64,000 bases of DNA from Deltaproteobacteria bacterium (GTDB lineage: Bacteria > Desulfobacterota > Binatia > UBA1149 > SPBQ01): assembly GCA_029262375.1 (NCBI GenBank), contig JAJCZM010000022.1, positions 1 to 64,000 on the forward strand, in the 5' to 3' direction. The position numbers and the translations under genes were made by a program. Below the pieces are notes generated by a model, which was not told where the DNA came from, made no database searches, and was given only the letters and a program-made list of their open reading frames with translations. Every line of letters begins with the position of its first letter. Positions within the stretch are counted from its first letter, which is position 1. Positions 53,501 through 63,738 of this stretch are shown one piece after another.

Positions 53501-55297
53501 TCAGTCCTCGCGCACGGCGGCCGACGTCTGGTCAGTATCGCGTTGGCGCGCGTATATCGTAATCTTCGGGTTCAGGCTCTGGATCAATGGGCGGTCTATC
53601 CACGGTTCCAGCGCGAACTCTGCGGCCTTCTCATAGCCTAGACTGCCATCGCGTAGCCCGTCCAGAAGCTCGACGTTGGCGCGGCGCTTGTAATTCATGA
53701 TCGTGCCGTCGGTTGCCCGCTGGCTCGGGATCCATTCGTCGCTGGCGTAGTCGTCGCCCTTCCAATCTTTCTTATATTCGACCGTAACACCGGAAAGACC
53801 CGCCGAGGAGAGCAGTACGAAATCGGGCGCTCGTTCGTGCAACTCCTTCACACTGCGCTTGTCAAAGTCTATGCGGATCATCTTTACACCATCGGGGGTG
53901 CGGGGCAGGTAGGTCGGGCGTTGGTAGACCTCGATGACCTGTTCATCGTGGGCGTTTGCGGCCAGCCAGGACTCAGCGTCGTAGCGCGGGTCGCCGCTGA
54001 GCATCCGATTTACGTCCCAACCGTAGGCGAACATGAATACAGCGAAGGCCAGCGCGAGCGGGATTGCGATCGGCCGGAGTCGGCGCGCGTCGAGCATAGC
54101 GCCCAACGCGATGCCCGCGAACGCGCATGCGACTACCGCCGTTGGCAGTACGTAGCGCATGCTCAGCGAAAGCATCGCGCGCGCCCCCATGAGATAGAAC
54201 GTAACACTCGCGCCTACGGCCAGTAGCGTCCACCATGGCCGCCTGCGCAGCCCTACGAAGATCCCGATGATCGCCAGGATTGCGGTGGGCAGGCCCACAG
54301 ACGTAAGAAGTCGATCGCCGGCGAGCTCGAGCTGCGCGAGTTCGGCGGCAAGTTCTCGACCACCTCCGAGTGAGATAGGGAAGTAGTAAGGCGCGTACTG
54401 CAGGGCCACCTCCGCCGGTAGCGTCTGGGTGAGGAAACCGACGCGATTGGTGAAGCCGGTTGGGTTGAGGAACGCCAAATTGGCGAACAGCAGTACCGCG
54501 ACCGCTGTAACGGCGGCCAACATCCCGCCGCGTACGACTTCGCCGAAGGACTCGCCGCGCGCGAGCGCTGCGAGGACGATGACCGGAGGGAGTGCGAGGA
54601 AGAATCCTGCTCCGAGTTCCTTGCTTGCGACCGACATCGCGGCGGCCGCGCCCAGCAGCAACCACCAACGTCGCTCGAGGCTGCCTTCGACCAAACGCGC
54701 GGCTGCCATGAATGCGAGCAGCAGCCAAAAGAGATAGGGAATCTCCACGTTGGTGGTGTGGCAGTAGTAGATGAATGGGTAGCAAAGCGCCGTGGTCAGC
54801 CCGGACGCGATACCGGCGCTGCGCCCAAAGGCGTGACGCACGCTCGAATAGACGACGACCACGCCGCCGGCGCCCATCACCGCGGAGACCGAGCGTCCGA
54901 TGATGGCCAACATGGCGAGTGTGCCCTCGGGATCTTCCATCCCGTAGGGGTACTCGTTTGTAGGGTCGGCGATACCGCCGGATACAACGAGCCAAGCCAT
55001 ATACGGCGCATACGTCGTTCCGAGAATCAGGACGTGGCCCAGCGGATACTTGAACCAGAACCAGCCGCTGTTCCATTCGTCGGCGACAAATAGGCGGTAG
55101 AGGATCGAAAGGGGGGCTCCGGGCGCGATCGCGTCGTTGGCCCAGGTATTGTTGCCATTGGGGAGTCCCCAATCGTTGGCAAAGAGAAAGATCGCCAGGC
55201 TAGTCGCGAACAGCACGAGAGGGACGACCCGCGTCTCGTTCGCAGCGATTCGTTGCCATAGGCTCGGCCTGGTTGGCGAAATTCGTTCCTCGCTCAT
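53501..55297 (-). CDS. ArnT/PMT-like membrane glycosyltransferase (GT39/GT83 type)
   Basis: Starting at ATG 55297 the protein has 598 aa with about eleven membrane helices and a periplasmic C-terminal domain. ANDAIAPGAPLSILYRLF is the N-terminal loop with an acidic residue typical of polyprenyl-phosphate-sugar-dependent transferases, and FLNPTGFTNRVGFLTQTLP is a later loop. The enzyme should transfer a sugar from a lipid carrier on the periplasmic face. It is the first gene of the three-gene operon with the GT2 gene and the sulfatase-like gene, with a gap of only four bases before the GT2 start. The acceptor is unknown. Confidence 0.8.
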   Translation of the reverse strand: MSEERISPTRPSLWQRIAANETRVVPLVLFATSLAIFLFANDWGLPNGNNTWANDAIAPGAPLSILYRLFVADEWNSGWFWFKYPLGHVLILGTTYAPYMAWLVVSGGIADPTNEYPYGMEDPEGTLAMLAIIGRSVSAVMGAGGVVVVYSSVRHAFGRSAGIASGLTTALCYPFIYYCHTTNVEIPYLFWLLLAFMAAARLVEGSLERRWWLLLGAAAAMSVASKELGAGFFLALPPVIVLAALARGESFGEVVRGGMLAAVTAVAVLLFANLAFLNPTGFTNRVGFLTQTLPAEVALQYAPYYFPISLGGGRELAAELAQLELAGDRLLTSVGLPTAILAIIGIFVGLRRRPWWTLLAVGASVTFYLMGARAMLSLSMRYVLPTAVVACAFAGIALGAMLDARRLRPIAIPLALAFAVFMFAYGWDVNRMLSGDPRYDAESWLAANAHDEQVIEVYQRPTYLPRTPDGVKMIRIDFDKRSVKELHERAPDFVLLSSAGLSGVTVEYKKDWKGDDYASDEWIPSQRATDGTIMNYKRRANVELLDGLRDGSLGYEKAAEFALEPWIDRPLIQSLNPKITIYARQRDTDQTSAAVRED

Positions 55298-55510
55298 GGC
55301 GGTCGCGCGGTTTACCTGCTCGGGGTGATCGGAGGCGGGCGGCTCGCGCAGGCGCACTGTCTCCTGCGGACCGCGAACTACCCGTAAACACCGAATATAA
55401 CAGCGCTAAGTCGGGGCAGCAATGAAGGGGCAGTGCCTACAAGGGGCTGGTCTAGAAAAAGGGCCAGGGCCGGACCGACGAGCGGCCCGACCCTGCAGGT
55501 GGTGTTCGGA

Positions 55511-56500
55511 TCAGAACCAGCGGCTCGTGGCTTCGTCGGGAAGTGCGATGCCAGTCACTTGGGCCTTCTGCACGAGTTCCCAGAAGTAGCGGTAGGTCGC
55601 GCGGTCGTGGAGCTCACCGTCGTATTGAATCGGTCCCCACGACGCATCCTGTGCCGCGGCAAGGATGTTCACTGCCGTCGTTACCTCACCAAAGTCGGGC
55701 TTCATCGCATCAACGATCGGCTGAATCTGAGCGGGGTAGATCGACCACATGCGAAGGAAGCCGAACTCGTTGCGGGCCCGCGAGGCGTCTTGATAGGTCG
55801 CGTAGCTGTTCTTCAGATCCAGTGTGACGTTGTGCGCCGGTACCACACCGTTACACATGGCGGCGGAAACCATACGGGCCTTGGAGTAGGAGATCGCGCG
55901 ATGATCGAACTGCCCGGGAGAACGCATGCACGATGCGGGTACGGCTCCGTGGAAGCCGGACACGAAATCCATCAAGCCGAAGTCGAGTACCTGAACCCAG
56001 TCTACGGCGGCGATCTCGTACGCGTCGCGCAAGGCGCCATGAGTTTCGATAAGAACGTGGATGGGAATCTCACGCTTGATGCCCGACTTTCCGGCGACAT
56101 CCTTGATGTAGGCGACCTGCTCGCGAATCTGTTCGACTCGCGTCGGTTTCGGAATCGTGATGTAGGCGATCTCTTCGCCTGCACCCGCGACGACGATATC
56201 CACGTCCTGCTTCCACCATTTGTTGTCGTGATCGTGGATACGAACGCCGGCCTTTTTGTGCTCGTTCAGAGCTGATTTGGCCATCGAGACGACCATCTCT
56301 GCGTGGGCCTTTTCTTGCCCTTCTTTTGCGCCGTCTTCGCAATCCATCGTGATGTCGAAGATGCCGCTCATTTTGTTCTGCAGTTCGAGTGCCTTCGTGA
56401 TGAGCTTCTCGCTGCCGGCGAAGTGCTCACACACGTTGATAATCGGGAAAGGCTTCTCGCCGCTGAACAGGGCGTCATTCGGATGGGTACGATCGGACAT
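55511..56500 (-). CDS. HpcH/HpaI-CitE-type CoA-ester lyase
   Basis: A 329-aa TIM-barrel protein. IFDITMDCEDGAKEG carries the magnesium-binding acidic residues, RIHDHDNKWWKQDVD the following loop, IPKPTRVEQI and PIHVLIETHGAL the substrate-binding strand, and NEFGFLRMWSIYPAQIQPIV the C-terminal lobe. Members cleave or form malyl-CoA, citramalyl-CoA or methylmalyl-CoA. Together with the methylsuccinyl-CoA-dehydrogenase-like gene at 62071 this would suit an ethylmalonyl-CoA or related C2 pathway, but that link is inferred. It has a gagacccc-like leader rather than a strong Shine-Dalgarno. Confidence 0.85.
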   Translation of the reverse strand: MSDRTHPNDALFSGEKPFPIINVCEHFAGSEKLITKALELQNKMSGIFDITMDCEDGAKEGQEKAHAEMVVSMAKSALNEHKKAGVRIHDHDNKWWKQDVDIVVAGAGEEIAYITIPKPTRVEQIREQVAYIKDVAGKSGIKREIPIHVLIETHGALRDAYEIAAVDWVQVLDFGLMDFVSGFHGAVPASCMRSPGQFDHRAISYSKARMVSAAMCNGVVPAHNVTLDLKNSYATYQDASRARNEFGFLRMWSIYPAQIQPIVDAMKPDFGEVTTAVNILAAAQDASWGPIQYDGELHDRATYRYFWELVQKAQVTGIALPDEATSRWF

Positions 56501-56680
56501 TGGGGTCTCCTTGGCGTGCTCCTACGAAATCGCAGGGCCGTAGCAAAATCGAAGGGCTATCTGGCTGACTCCGTGTGGCGTCGGGCTCCACAGTGCGCGC
56601 AAGAGTGTTGCATGAGGACGTGTGGTCGCTCGACACCCCCAATCGGGCGCGGCGGTGGAATCAGGCTGGTCAAAGCTTGC

Positions 56681-57136
56681 GTGGGAGGTGTTCGCTGTCA
56701 AATTCTCGCGGTGGGACGTTCTGCGGATGTCCCGCGTGCGGTCCGGCACGACGCCGGGCGCGCGACGAGTTCTGCCGTGGTTTGGCTGCTGCTGAAAGAT
56801 CCCACTCCGTCGAGCGAATCGAGTGCCTCTGCGTTACGCCTGGCGCGCGCGGCTCGCTTCGCTGTACCTGGAGGGATCTCCTGGCTCGGAACCGGGCATG
56901 CGGTAGTTCATCTGAACCCCGGCAGGATCGCTGTCGGCACGCTGGACTATCAACAGTTACGAACGCAGTTCGCGCTCGCCGATGTTGCCGCGGTCTACCC
57001 GAGCGTCTGTGATGCAGAGATTTCTGAAGGCGATCGGCCGGGCTTCACGTTGAGTATGCACGGCGAGTTCCATGACGGGGAGGGGACCGTTTATCGCGAA
57101 GGTGTCCTATTCTGTCAGGGCGTACGGCCGGCGTGA
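56681..57136 (+). CDS. Hypothetical protein, 151 aa
   Basis: A plus-strand frame with codon use of a real gene (GC-rich third positions) and no overlap with neighbours. I chose GTG 56681, since upstream codons overlap the shadow of the CitE gene. It contains LLLKDPTPSSESSASALRLA then AVVHLNPGRIAVGTLDYQQL and a C-terminal beta-rich part (GFTLSMHGEFHDGEGTVYRE). No signal peptide and no family recognised. Confidence 0.45.
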   Translation: MGGVRCQILAVGRSADVPRAVRHDAGRATSSAVVWLLLKDPTPSSESSASALRLARAARFAVPGGISWLGTGHAVVHLNPGRIAVGTLDYQQLRTQFALADVAAVYPSVCDAEISEGDRPGFTLSMHGEFHDGEGTVYREGVLFCQGVRPA

Positions 57137-57156
57137 GCCGTCTCGGCTCGGTGATC

Positions 57157-58026
57157 TCAGCTCTTCAGCGCGGCAAGGATGTTGCGCGTGGAGCGTGACC
57201 GGTTGAGCGTGTAGAAGTGGACGCCGGGAGCTCCCTTCTCGAGCAGTTCCGTACACTGCGTTACTGCGTGGTCGACCCCGATAGCTTCGACGGCGGCCTG
57301 ATCTTCGCGCACCGGTTCGAGCCGGTCATGTAGAGCCTGCGGGATCGACGCGCCGCACATCTTCGTGAAACGCTCGATTTGAGAGACGTTCGTGATCGGC
57401 ATGATGCCCGCCACGATGGGAACCGTGATACCCGCACTTCGCACTTTCTCGACGAACTCGAAGTAGTGCCGGTTCTCGAAGAACAACTGACTGATCGCTA
57501 CTTCGGCACCGTTGTCTACCTTGCGTACGAGGTTCTCCATGTCTGCCTGCGCACTGACGGCTTCGGTATGAACCTCGGGGTAGCACGCGGCGGCGAGGCA
57601 AAAGGGCCTGGCCTGTTCTCTGATCATCGAAATCAGATCGGCGGCGAACGCCAGGCCGTCGGGGTGCGGCTTGAAGTCGGTTTCGCCTGCAGGCGGATCG
57701 CCGCGCAGTGCGATGACGTTCTCGATCCCCGCTTTCTCGAGTAGGTCCAGCACGGCACTGATCTCGTCTCTTGTCGCGCCGACGCACGTGAGGTGTGCCA
57801 TCGCCTCGATGCCGAGATTGTTCTTGATGTGAGAGACGAGATCGATGGTGCGGTCACGAGTGGATCCACCGGCGCCATAGGTCACCGAGACGTAGCCGGG
57901 CTCGAGCGGCGCGAGTTCGGCGATCGTGCGCAGCAACGACTCGTGCCCCGCGTCGGTTTTCGGCGGGAAGAATTCAAACGAGAAGACGGGGCTTGATTGG
58001 TCGGAAAAAAGTTCAGCAATGCGCAT
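57157..58026 (-). CDS. metF: 5,10-methylenetetrahydrofolate reductase
   Basis: A 289-aa flavoprotein of normal length. FSFEFFPPKTDAG at the N-terminus contains the catalytic Glu, and VSVTYGAGGSTRDRT, NVIALRGDPPAG, DNGAEVAISQLFFE and GIMPITNVSQIERF are all conserved MetF motifs. It reduces methylene-THF to methyl-THF for methionine synthesis or one-carbon metabolism. It is transcribed alone, and no metE or metH is near. Confidence 0.95.
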   Translation of the reverse strand: MRIAELFSDQSSPVFSFEFFPPKTDAGHESLLRTIAELAPLEPGYVSVTYGAGGSTRDRTIDLVSHIKNNLGIEAMAHLTCVGATRDEISAVLDLLEKAGIENVIALRGDPPAGETDFKPHPDGLAFAADLISMIREQARPFCLAAACYPEVHTEAVSAQADMENLVRKVDNGAEVAISQLFFENRHYFEFVEKVRSAGITVPIVAGIMPITNVSQIERFTKMCGASIPQALHDRLEPVREDQAAVEAIGVDHAVTQCTELLEKGAPGVHFYTLNRSRSTRNILAALKS

Positions 58027-58090
58027 GAGTTCGCTCGATCAGCGAAAATCGTGCTTGCCCGGGGGCAGGATGTCAAGGCGACGGCCGATT

Positions 58091-58510
58091 CTACTCGTTG
58101 TGGGGGGACGAACTCACCGGTCCTTTCGTGGAGATGAGTACGGGGCGCTGTCCGTCGGCGCAGATGCGTACGCGAAGCTCTCGGATGACCAACGCCGTGA
58201 AACGCTGCGTGACTTCTCGCACGATAGCGCCGTTGACGGCGCCCGCCAGCTGCAGGTCGACTATCAGCGACGTGTAGGGGAGGCGTGCTTCAGCGCGCAA
58301 TAGATCGATGAGCGAATCCAAGCAATACGGATTGAGATCGCCGCCGTCGTAGAACGTGTGCTGGGGCACGGATTGTTGGTGGCGCGTGATGGCTGCGCGA
58401 TAGATGATTCGGCGTGGGTACGAATACGGCGGCGCGCGGAGCGACCCGCCGGTCGCGGGCATCCCGGTCGGCTGCTGCGACGACGTTGAGTGAATCCCTT
58501 TTGCGTTCAT
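58091..58510 (-). CDS. Hypothetical protein, 139 aa
   Basis: The ATG at 58510 is preferred, because an earlier start lies in a poorly coding tract. The protein is soluble with a Pro/Ser-rich first third and a more ordered second half (LDSLIDLLRAEARLPYTSLI, RELRVRICADGQRPVLIS). No conserved domain is recognised. It stands alone between metF and the cyclophilin gene. Confidence 0.45.
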   Translation of the reverse strand: MNAKGIHSTSSQQPTGMPATGGSLRAPPYSYPRRIIYRAAITRHQQSVPQHTFYDGGDLNPYCLDSLIDLLRAEARLPYTSLIVDLQLAGAVNGAIVREVTQRFTALVIRELRVRICADGQRPVLISTKGPVSSSPHNE

Positions 58511-58656
58511 GGCACCCCTGGGGCTGCATCCCGCGCCGAGCATCGGTACGCAGAAGGGAGTGCCGCGTGAGACGGCCCTACGAGTTGGTGTAACGCTGCG
58601 GCCCGCGCGCCGTCAACCGGTTCCGCGCAATACGCACAGGAGCCTAGTCCAAACCC

Positions 58657-59274
58657 CTACTTCCGTTTCGCGCTCTCGATGAGCACTTCGGATTCCGGGA
58701 GATTCGCGAACGCTCCACCGCCGTTTTTGGTCGGCGTGTTCTCGATGGACTCCACCACATCCATACCGGCGATGACCTTACCGAATACGGCGTATCCGTA
58801 GCCTTCGCGCGTGGGGGCGGTGTGATCGAGGAAGGTGTTGTTCTTCACATTGATGAAGAATTGAGCGGTGGCCGAATCGGGCGCGCTGGTGCGGGCCATC
58901 GCGATCGTTCCGTTCTCGTTCTTCAATCCGTTGTCGGCTTCGTTCTTGATCGGAGGACGCGTTTCCTTTCGCGTACGGTCGCTGGTGTAGCCGCCGCCTT
59001 GGACCATGAAGTCCGGGATCACACGGTGGAACATGGTCCCGTCATAGAAGCCGTCGTCGACGTACTGGAGGAAATTCTTCACGGACTCGGGCGCCTTGTC
59101 CTCGAACAGTTCGAGTTCGATCACGCCGGCACTCGTTTTCAGGATGACGACCGGTGGGCCAGCCTCGACGGGCGCCGGCTCGGTATTCTCAGTGGTGCTT
59201 CCGGTGCATGCGCTCAGAGTCAGCGCTAGGGCGACGGCAATTCCTGGAAGCCACGAACGGGCAGCGGTCTTCAT
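58657..59274 (-). CDS. Peptidyl-prolyl cis-trans isomerase, cyclophilin type, lipoprotein
   Basis: A 205-aa protein with a lipoprotein signal ([13 protein letters not shown]) and a Pro-rich linker, followed by a cyclophilin domain: [40 protein letters not shown] and [18 protein letters not shown]. The catalytic Arg in FHRVI and the FxxxxxQGG segment are present. It helps fold exported proteins at the membrane. It is a single gene ahead of the F420-type oxidoreductase gene in genome order. Confidence 0.93.
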   Translation of the reverse strand: MKTAARSWLPGIAVALALTLSACTGSTTENTEPAPVEAGPPVVILKTSAGVIELELFEDKAPESVKNFLQYVDDGFYDGTMFHRVIPDFMVQGGGYTSDRTRKETRPPIKNEADNGLKNENGTIAMARTSAPDSATAQFFINVKNNTFLDHTAPTREGYGYAVFGKVIAGMDVVESIENTPTKNGGGAFANLPESEVLIESAKRK

Positions 59275-59295
59275 TTACAGGTCCTCCAGCGGTTT

Positions 59296-60420
59296 CTAAA
59301 GTCGTCGGAGCTTGCGGATCAAGCTCGCGAGCCTAAGCATGTCGCGGGGGCTGCCACCGGTCAACGCGGCCCCCATGTTCGATACGATGATGTGCTTCGC
59401 GCCGGCTTCGACGAGCGGAGCGAGCTGGTCTCTGATCTCCGACGGGTTGCCTGCGTACAGGGAAGTTTCCAGCAGCTCCGGCGTTACCTCGCGATGCGCT
59501 TCGTCGATCTGCGCATCGGTGACACGGGTCGGTACGATGTCGATGAACCCCTTGTGGTCGTCGCCGAGCGGATGACGCTTGCCGTGCTCGCGCCAGACCT
59601 CCGCGGGAAGGAGCAGCGACATAGCCGCCCCCAGACGGCTACCGACGGCGGCTTCGATCATCTGCTCACGACTCTCGCCGATCGCACAGATCGCGGCCTG
59701 GCACGGTACGAAATGGTCCATGTTGCGACCGGCCTCAGCACCCGCCGCCAGAATCGTGTCGAGACGCTCGCGGTACACGTCTCCTGTTACTTTTAGCGTC
59801 GGCAGCCAGCCGTCGCCGTAGCGGCCCGTCAAGCCGAGCATTCGAGGGGCATGCGATGCGATCCAAATGCGAGGTGGCTTGCCGTCGTACAGGGGCAGGG
59901 CGAAAAGAGCGTCTTTGAGAGTCCAGAACTGCCCGTCGTAGCTGACCGGCGTGCCGACGTTGTCCCAGAGCAGTCGGATGATCTTGAGCGCCTCTTCGAG
60001 ACGGGAGACCTGCTTGTTCCAGGGGAGGCCATAAGGCTCTACGTTCTCGCGCTCACCGTTTCCGATACCGAGGACGGCGTGGCCCTTCGACAGGTGATCG
60101 AGCGTCACGAAGCTTTGCGCGATCGTCATCGGGTGGCGTCGTAGCGGTTCGGTGACCAGCGTGCCGACATCGACGCCTCGCATCTTCTGCGCAGTGACAG
60201 CGAGGATCTGCATGGGGTCGAAGAACGCGTCGGGAGAGCCGACGATGTTCGCGGCCGGAGTGACTTCGGGCGTCCATACCTGCGAGGGAATGAAGCTCAT
60301 GTAGTGGTCCGGCAGCCATAACGAATCGGCGCCGAACAGCCTCGCAGCGCGCATACCGGCGCTGACCAGCCAGAGCGGATGGAAACCGCCGTCTTGGTAT
60401 CCGACTTTGACTCTACCCAT
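59296..60420 (-). CDS. LLM class (F420- or flavin-dependent) oxidoreductase
   Basis: Starting at ATG 60420 the protein is 374 aa, with a TIM barrel of the luciferase-like family. GADSLWLPDHYMSF is the conserved second strand and loop, VDVGTLVTEPLRRHPMTIAQ and ALGIGNGERENVEPYGLPW-like segments the cofactor-binding strand, and IWIASHAPRMLGLTGRYGDG the phosphate-binding loop. The sequence most resembles F420-dependent ketoreductases and dehydrogenases. The substrate cannot be told. Confidence 0.85.
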   Translation of the reverse strand: MGRVKVGYQDGGFHPLWLVSAGMRAARLFGADSLWLPDHYMSFIPSQVWTPEVTPAANIVGSPDAFFDPMQILAVTAQKMRGVDVGTLVTEPLRRHPMTIAQSFVTLDHLSKGHAVLGIGNGERENVEPYGLPWNKQVSRLEEALKIIRLLWDNVGTPVSYDGQFWTLKDALFALPLYDGKPPRIWIASHAPRMLGLTGRYGDGWLPTLKVTGDVYRERLDTILAAGAEAGRNMDHFVPCQAAICAIGESREQMIEAAVGSRLGAAMSLLLPAEVWREHGKRHPLGDDHKGFIDIVPTRVTDAQIDEAHREVTPELLETSLYAGNPSEIRDQLAPLVEAGAKHIIVSNMGAALTGGSPRDMLRLASLIRKLRRL

Positions 60421-60601
60421 TGTCTGTCCGCTCGGTGCGCCCCCTCCAACGATCTCTGCCCGGGTGGGCGATGCGAACGAGATGTTTTTCCCACGGTGAG
60501 TACCGAGATGCAACGCGAGGGCGCGCGATCGGCTTTGCGCGAGCGTTGTGCAGGCATTGCGCAGGCGTTGTAGAGGATCGCCGGCCTGATATTCTTGCCC
60601 G

Positions 60602-61993
60602 GTGAATGCCAGCGATCAGCACGCGACGCCCCGAGGCCTCGCGCCTCGCCGCGTCCTGGACGGCATTGTTGGGGTGCTGGCGTGGGCGGCTGTCGTGTCG
60701 CTCGCTGCCTGCTCACGTCCACCGGCCGACAATCTGCTGTTTGTGTCCTTTGATACCACGCGTGCCGATCACATCTCCGCGTACGGTTATGACCGGGCCA
60801 CGACGCCGAACGTCGATGCGCTTGCTCGTGAGGGCGTTCTGTTCGAGCGCGCGTTTAGTCACGTACCGTCGACGTTGCCGGCCCACACGTCGATGTTCAC
60901 AGGCCTTCTTCCCCCTGAACACGGAGTACGGTGCAACGGCTGGTTTCGCGTTCCCGATCAACATGTGACGCTAGCCGAGTCGCTCGGCGGTCGAGGCTTC
61001 GCCACCGGTGCGATCATCGGTGCCTTTCCACTCGACAACCGTTTCGGGCTCGATCAGGGCTTCTCGAACTATGACGCGCGTTTCACCGCGACCGCCGACG
61101 CTGCAGGGCGCGGCAGCGGTCGCATGGATGCGCCAGGGAATTGGCTCACGCACGACTATCTCGACTTCGAGCGCAGCGCCCGTGAGGTCACCGACGAGTC
61201 GATCGAGTGGCTGCGCGACAATTCGACGAATCGTTGGTTCCTCTTTGCTCACTACTTCGATGCCCATTGGCCCTATGAGCCGACGCCGGAGTGGGCGGGC
61301 CAGTTCGAGCTTCCGTACGACGCCGAGTTGGCATTCGCCGATCATCATCTGGGCAGGTTACTCGCGTTCGTGGACGGCCTTCCCGGGAATACATTGGTCG
61401 TGTTCACCTCGGACCATGGTGAAGGACTCGGCGACCACGGCGAGGCGCTGCATAACCGCTATCTCTACAACGCTACCCTGCATGTCCCGTTGATCATGCG
61501 GCTGCGTGGCAAGGCGGCGACGGGACATCGAGTGCGAACGAACGTGTCGCACGTCGATCTGCACCCCACGATCCTCGAGCTGCTCGGAGTGGCCGGACCG
61601 AAGTCGCCTCACGGGCGATCATTGGTTCCGGCTCTCGAAGGCGGCTCGTTGCCCGATCGCGACATCTATTCTGAGACACTGGTCTGGGCGATCGAAATGG
61701 CGCGCGGTATTTCCGTGCGCGCGTTGCTGCGCGGCGACCACAAGTGGATCAGGACCGATCGCGAGGCGCCGGCTGAGCCGGGGCGCCGCGACGAACTCTA
61801 CGATATGCGCGCCGATCGGACCGAGTCCCGCGATCTTTCGGCAACTTCCGTCGCCGATGCGCTGTCGGACGTCGAGCAACGACTGGCCGCGTGGAGTGAC
61901 TCTCTCGAGTCGGCTGCGCTCAAGCCGGAGCGCATGCCCCTCGACGAGCTCACGAAGGCGAAGCTCAAGGCGCTCGGCTATCTGGGCGACTGA
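60602..61993 (+). CDS. Sulfatase-like hydrolase, probable lipoprotein (alkaline phosphatase superfamily)
   Basis: A 463-aa protein with a signal peptide ending AAVVSLAAC, a good lipobox. VSFDTTRADHISAYGYDRAT is the metal-binding start. The nucleophile region SHVPSTLPAHTSMFTG has Ser/Thr rather than Cys, and FAHYFDAHWPYEPTP and TSDHGEGLGDHGEA complete the site. It ends LKALGYLGD, like the 50381 protein, so they are paralogues, this one without membrane helices. It is anchored in the envelope and its substrate is unknown. GTG start. Confidence 0.85.
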   Translation: MNASDQHATPRGLAPRRVLDGIVGVLAWAAVVSLAACSRPPADNLLFVSFDTTRADHISAYGYDRATTPNVDALAREGVLFERAFSHVPSTLPAHTSMFTGLLPPEHGVRCNGWFRVPDQHVTLAESLGGRGFATGAIIGAFPLDNRFGLDQGFSNYDARFTATADAAGRGSGRMDAPGNWLTHDYLDFERSAREVTDESIEWLRDNSTNRWFLFAHYFDAHWPYEPTPEWAGQFELPYDAELAFADHHLGRLLAFVDGLPGNTLVVFTSDHGEGLGDHGEALHNRYLYNATLHVPLIMRLRGKAATGHRVRTNVSHVDLHPTILELLGVAGPKSPHGRSLVPALEGGSLPDRDIYSETLVWAIEMARGISVRALLRGDHKWIRTDREAPAEPGRRDELYDMRADRTESRDLSATSVADALSDVEQRLAAWSDSLESAALKPERMPLDELTKAKLKALGYLGD

Positions 61994-62070
61994 TGCGTGG
62001 GAAGCTCGTCGATCTTGCCGGTCGCGGATCTTTTGACACCGAAATCGACCGCCCGTAGCGTTTCGTCGCA

Positions 62071-63738
62071 ATGAGCGACAATTCAACCCCGACCCCCGTT
62101 TCCTTGGATACCGTCGATCGAGTCGTCTCGGCCATCGACGACCTCGTCAATGCTGCGATCGCGTCTGCGTCCACCGCTACCAACGGTGGCAAGGCCATCG
62201 ACGACTTTCAGGTTCATACCGAGCGAATCGCCTACGCGGCCACCGAGCGCGAGGCGGCCAAGGCGCTCGCGACCTATGCGCGTCGCGCCGCTACCGCAGG
62301 CGCGGACGAAGCCGATCTGTACGCCGAAGAGGCTGGCCTGTACGTAGGCGAAGTGGCCTCGCGTCTGTTCGGCGAGGTTACGCAGGCTCGCGACGAATAC
62401 GCGCTCCCCGAAGGACTCCTGGAAAAGACGCTCGGTAGCGACGCTATCCTGGGGGCGATTCGCTCTCTGTGCGCGGAAGCGCGTTACCGCGCCGTCGGGC
62501 GCCGTGTCGCCGAGACGCGCGGCGTGAACAATGGTTGGCTCGATGAAGACAGCGTCATGGTACGAGACTCCGTGCGCGCGTTTGCGAATCAGGAGGTCGT
62601 TCACCTCGCCGAGCACATTCACCGCCACGATGAGCTGGTGCCGGATTCACTGATCTCGAAAATGGCCGAAATGGGCTACTTCGGAATGTCGGTTCCCGAA
62701 GAATACGGCGGACTCGGCATGGGCAATCTTGCGATGATCATGACGACCGAGGAGCTTTCCCGCGCCTCTCTCGCAGCCGCGGGATCGTTGATCACTCGTC
62801 CCGAAATCCTGACGAAAGCGCTACTCGCCGGTGGGACCGAGGAGCAGAAGAGCCAGTGGCTCGGGCGTGCCGCATCGGGAGAGATCATGGTGGGCATCTC
62901 GGTCACCGAGCCCGACGTGGGGTCTGACGTGGCCTCCGTGGCCTGCCGCGCCGAAGAGGCCGAAGTCGGAGGCAAGAAAGGGTTCGTGATCAACGGAGCC
63001 AAGGCTTGGTGTACCTTCGCCGGACGCGCCAACGTGCTCGCACTGCTTGCGCGTACCGATCCCGATCCGAAAGCGGGAGCCCGCGGGCTCTCCCTGTTCA
63101 TCGTAGAGAAAGACCCGTTCGAAGGGCATGAGTTCGTCATGCGCCAGCCCACTGGTGGCTCGATGACCGGCAAGGCCGACGCGACGCCGGGCTATCGCGG
63201 CATGCACTCGTTCACGCTGATGTTTGAAGACTATTTCGTGCCGGCCGAGAACCTCATCGGCGCAGACAAAGGGCGCAACAAGGGGTTCTATCTTCAGATG
63301 GGTGGATTCGCCGCCGGCCGTCTACAGACCGGTGGCCGTGCGAGCGGGCTCGGGCAGGCCGTTCTCGAAGCGACGGCGACATACGTCACCGACCGCAAGC
63401 AGTTCAAGCGCCCGATCATCGAGTTCCAGCTCACGCAGTACAAGCTAGGTCGGATGGCGGCACGACTGCAGGCGGCGCGACAGCTGACGTATCAGGCTGC
63501 GTTGGCGATGGACGAAGACGAATCGATCTCACTCGTTCCCGCCATGGCGAAATTGTTGGCTTGTGACATTGCCGTGTATGCGTCGCAGGAAGGTCAGCTC
63601 CTCCACGGCGGCTGGGGATACGCTGAGGAGTATCCGATCTCGCGCTATGTGATCGATGCTCAGGTGTTGCCGATCTTCGAGGGCGTGAAGCCCATCCTCG
63701 AACTGAAGGTCATTGGACGACAGCTGCTAGCCGGCTGA
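62071..63738 (+). CDS. Acyl-CoA dehydrogenase, (2S)-methylsuccinyl-CoA dehydrogenase-like
   Basis: A 555-aa protein, about 150 residues longer than a usual acyl-CoA dehydrogenase owing to an N-terminal helical domain (residues 1-160), the hallmark of methylsuccinyl-CoA dehydrogenase. The core has MSVPEEYGGLGMGNLAMIMT, SVTEPDVGSDVASVACRAEE, KAWCTFAGRANVLALLARTD, FKRPIIEFQLTQYKLGRMAA and LPIFEGVKPI, where the catalytic Glu sits. In the ethylmalonyl-CoA pathway it makes mesaconyl-CoA. The pathway is only suggested by this gene and the CitE-type lyase; no ethylmalonyl-CoA reductase is seen. Confidence 0.8.
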   Translation: MSDNSTPTPVSLDTVDRVVSAIDDLVNAAIASASTATNGGKAIDDFQVHTERIAYAATEREAAKALATYARRAATAGADEADLYAEEAGLYVGEVASRLFGEVTQARDEYALPEGLLEKTLGSDAILGAIRSLCAEARYRAVGRRVAETRGVNNGWLDEDSVMVRDSVRAFANQEVVHLAEHIHRHDELVPDSLISKMAEMGYFGMSVPEEYGGLGMGNLAMIMTTEELSRASLAAAGSLITRPEILTKALLAGGTEEQKSQWLGRAASGEIMVGISVTEPDVGSDVASVACRAEEAEVGGKKGFVINGAKAWCTFAGRANVLALLARTDPDPKAGARGLSLFIVEKDPFEGHEFVMRQPTGGSMTGKADATPGYRGMHSFTLMFEDYFVPAENLIGADKGRNKGFYLQMGGFAAGRLQTGGRASGLGQAVLEATATYVTDRKQFKRPIIEFQLTQYKLGRMAARLQAARQLTYQAALAMDEDESISLVPAMAKLLACDIAVYASQEGQLLHGGWGYAEEYPISRYVIDAQVLPIFEGVKPILELKVIGRQLLAG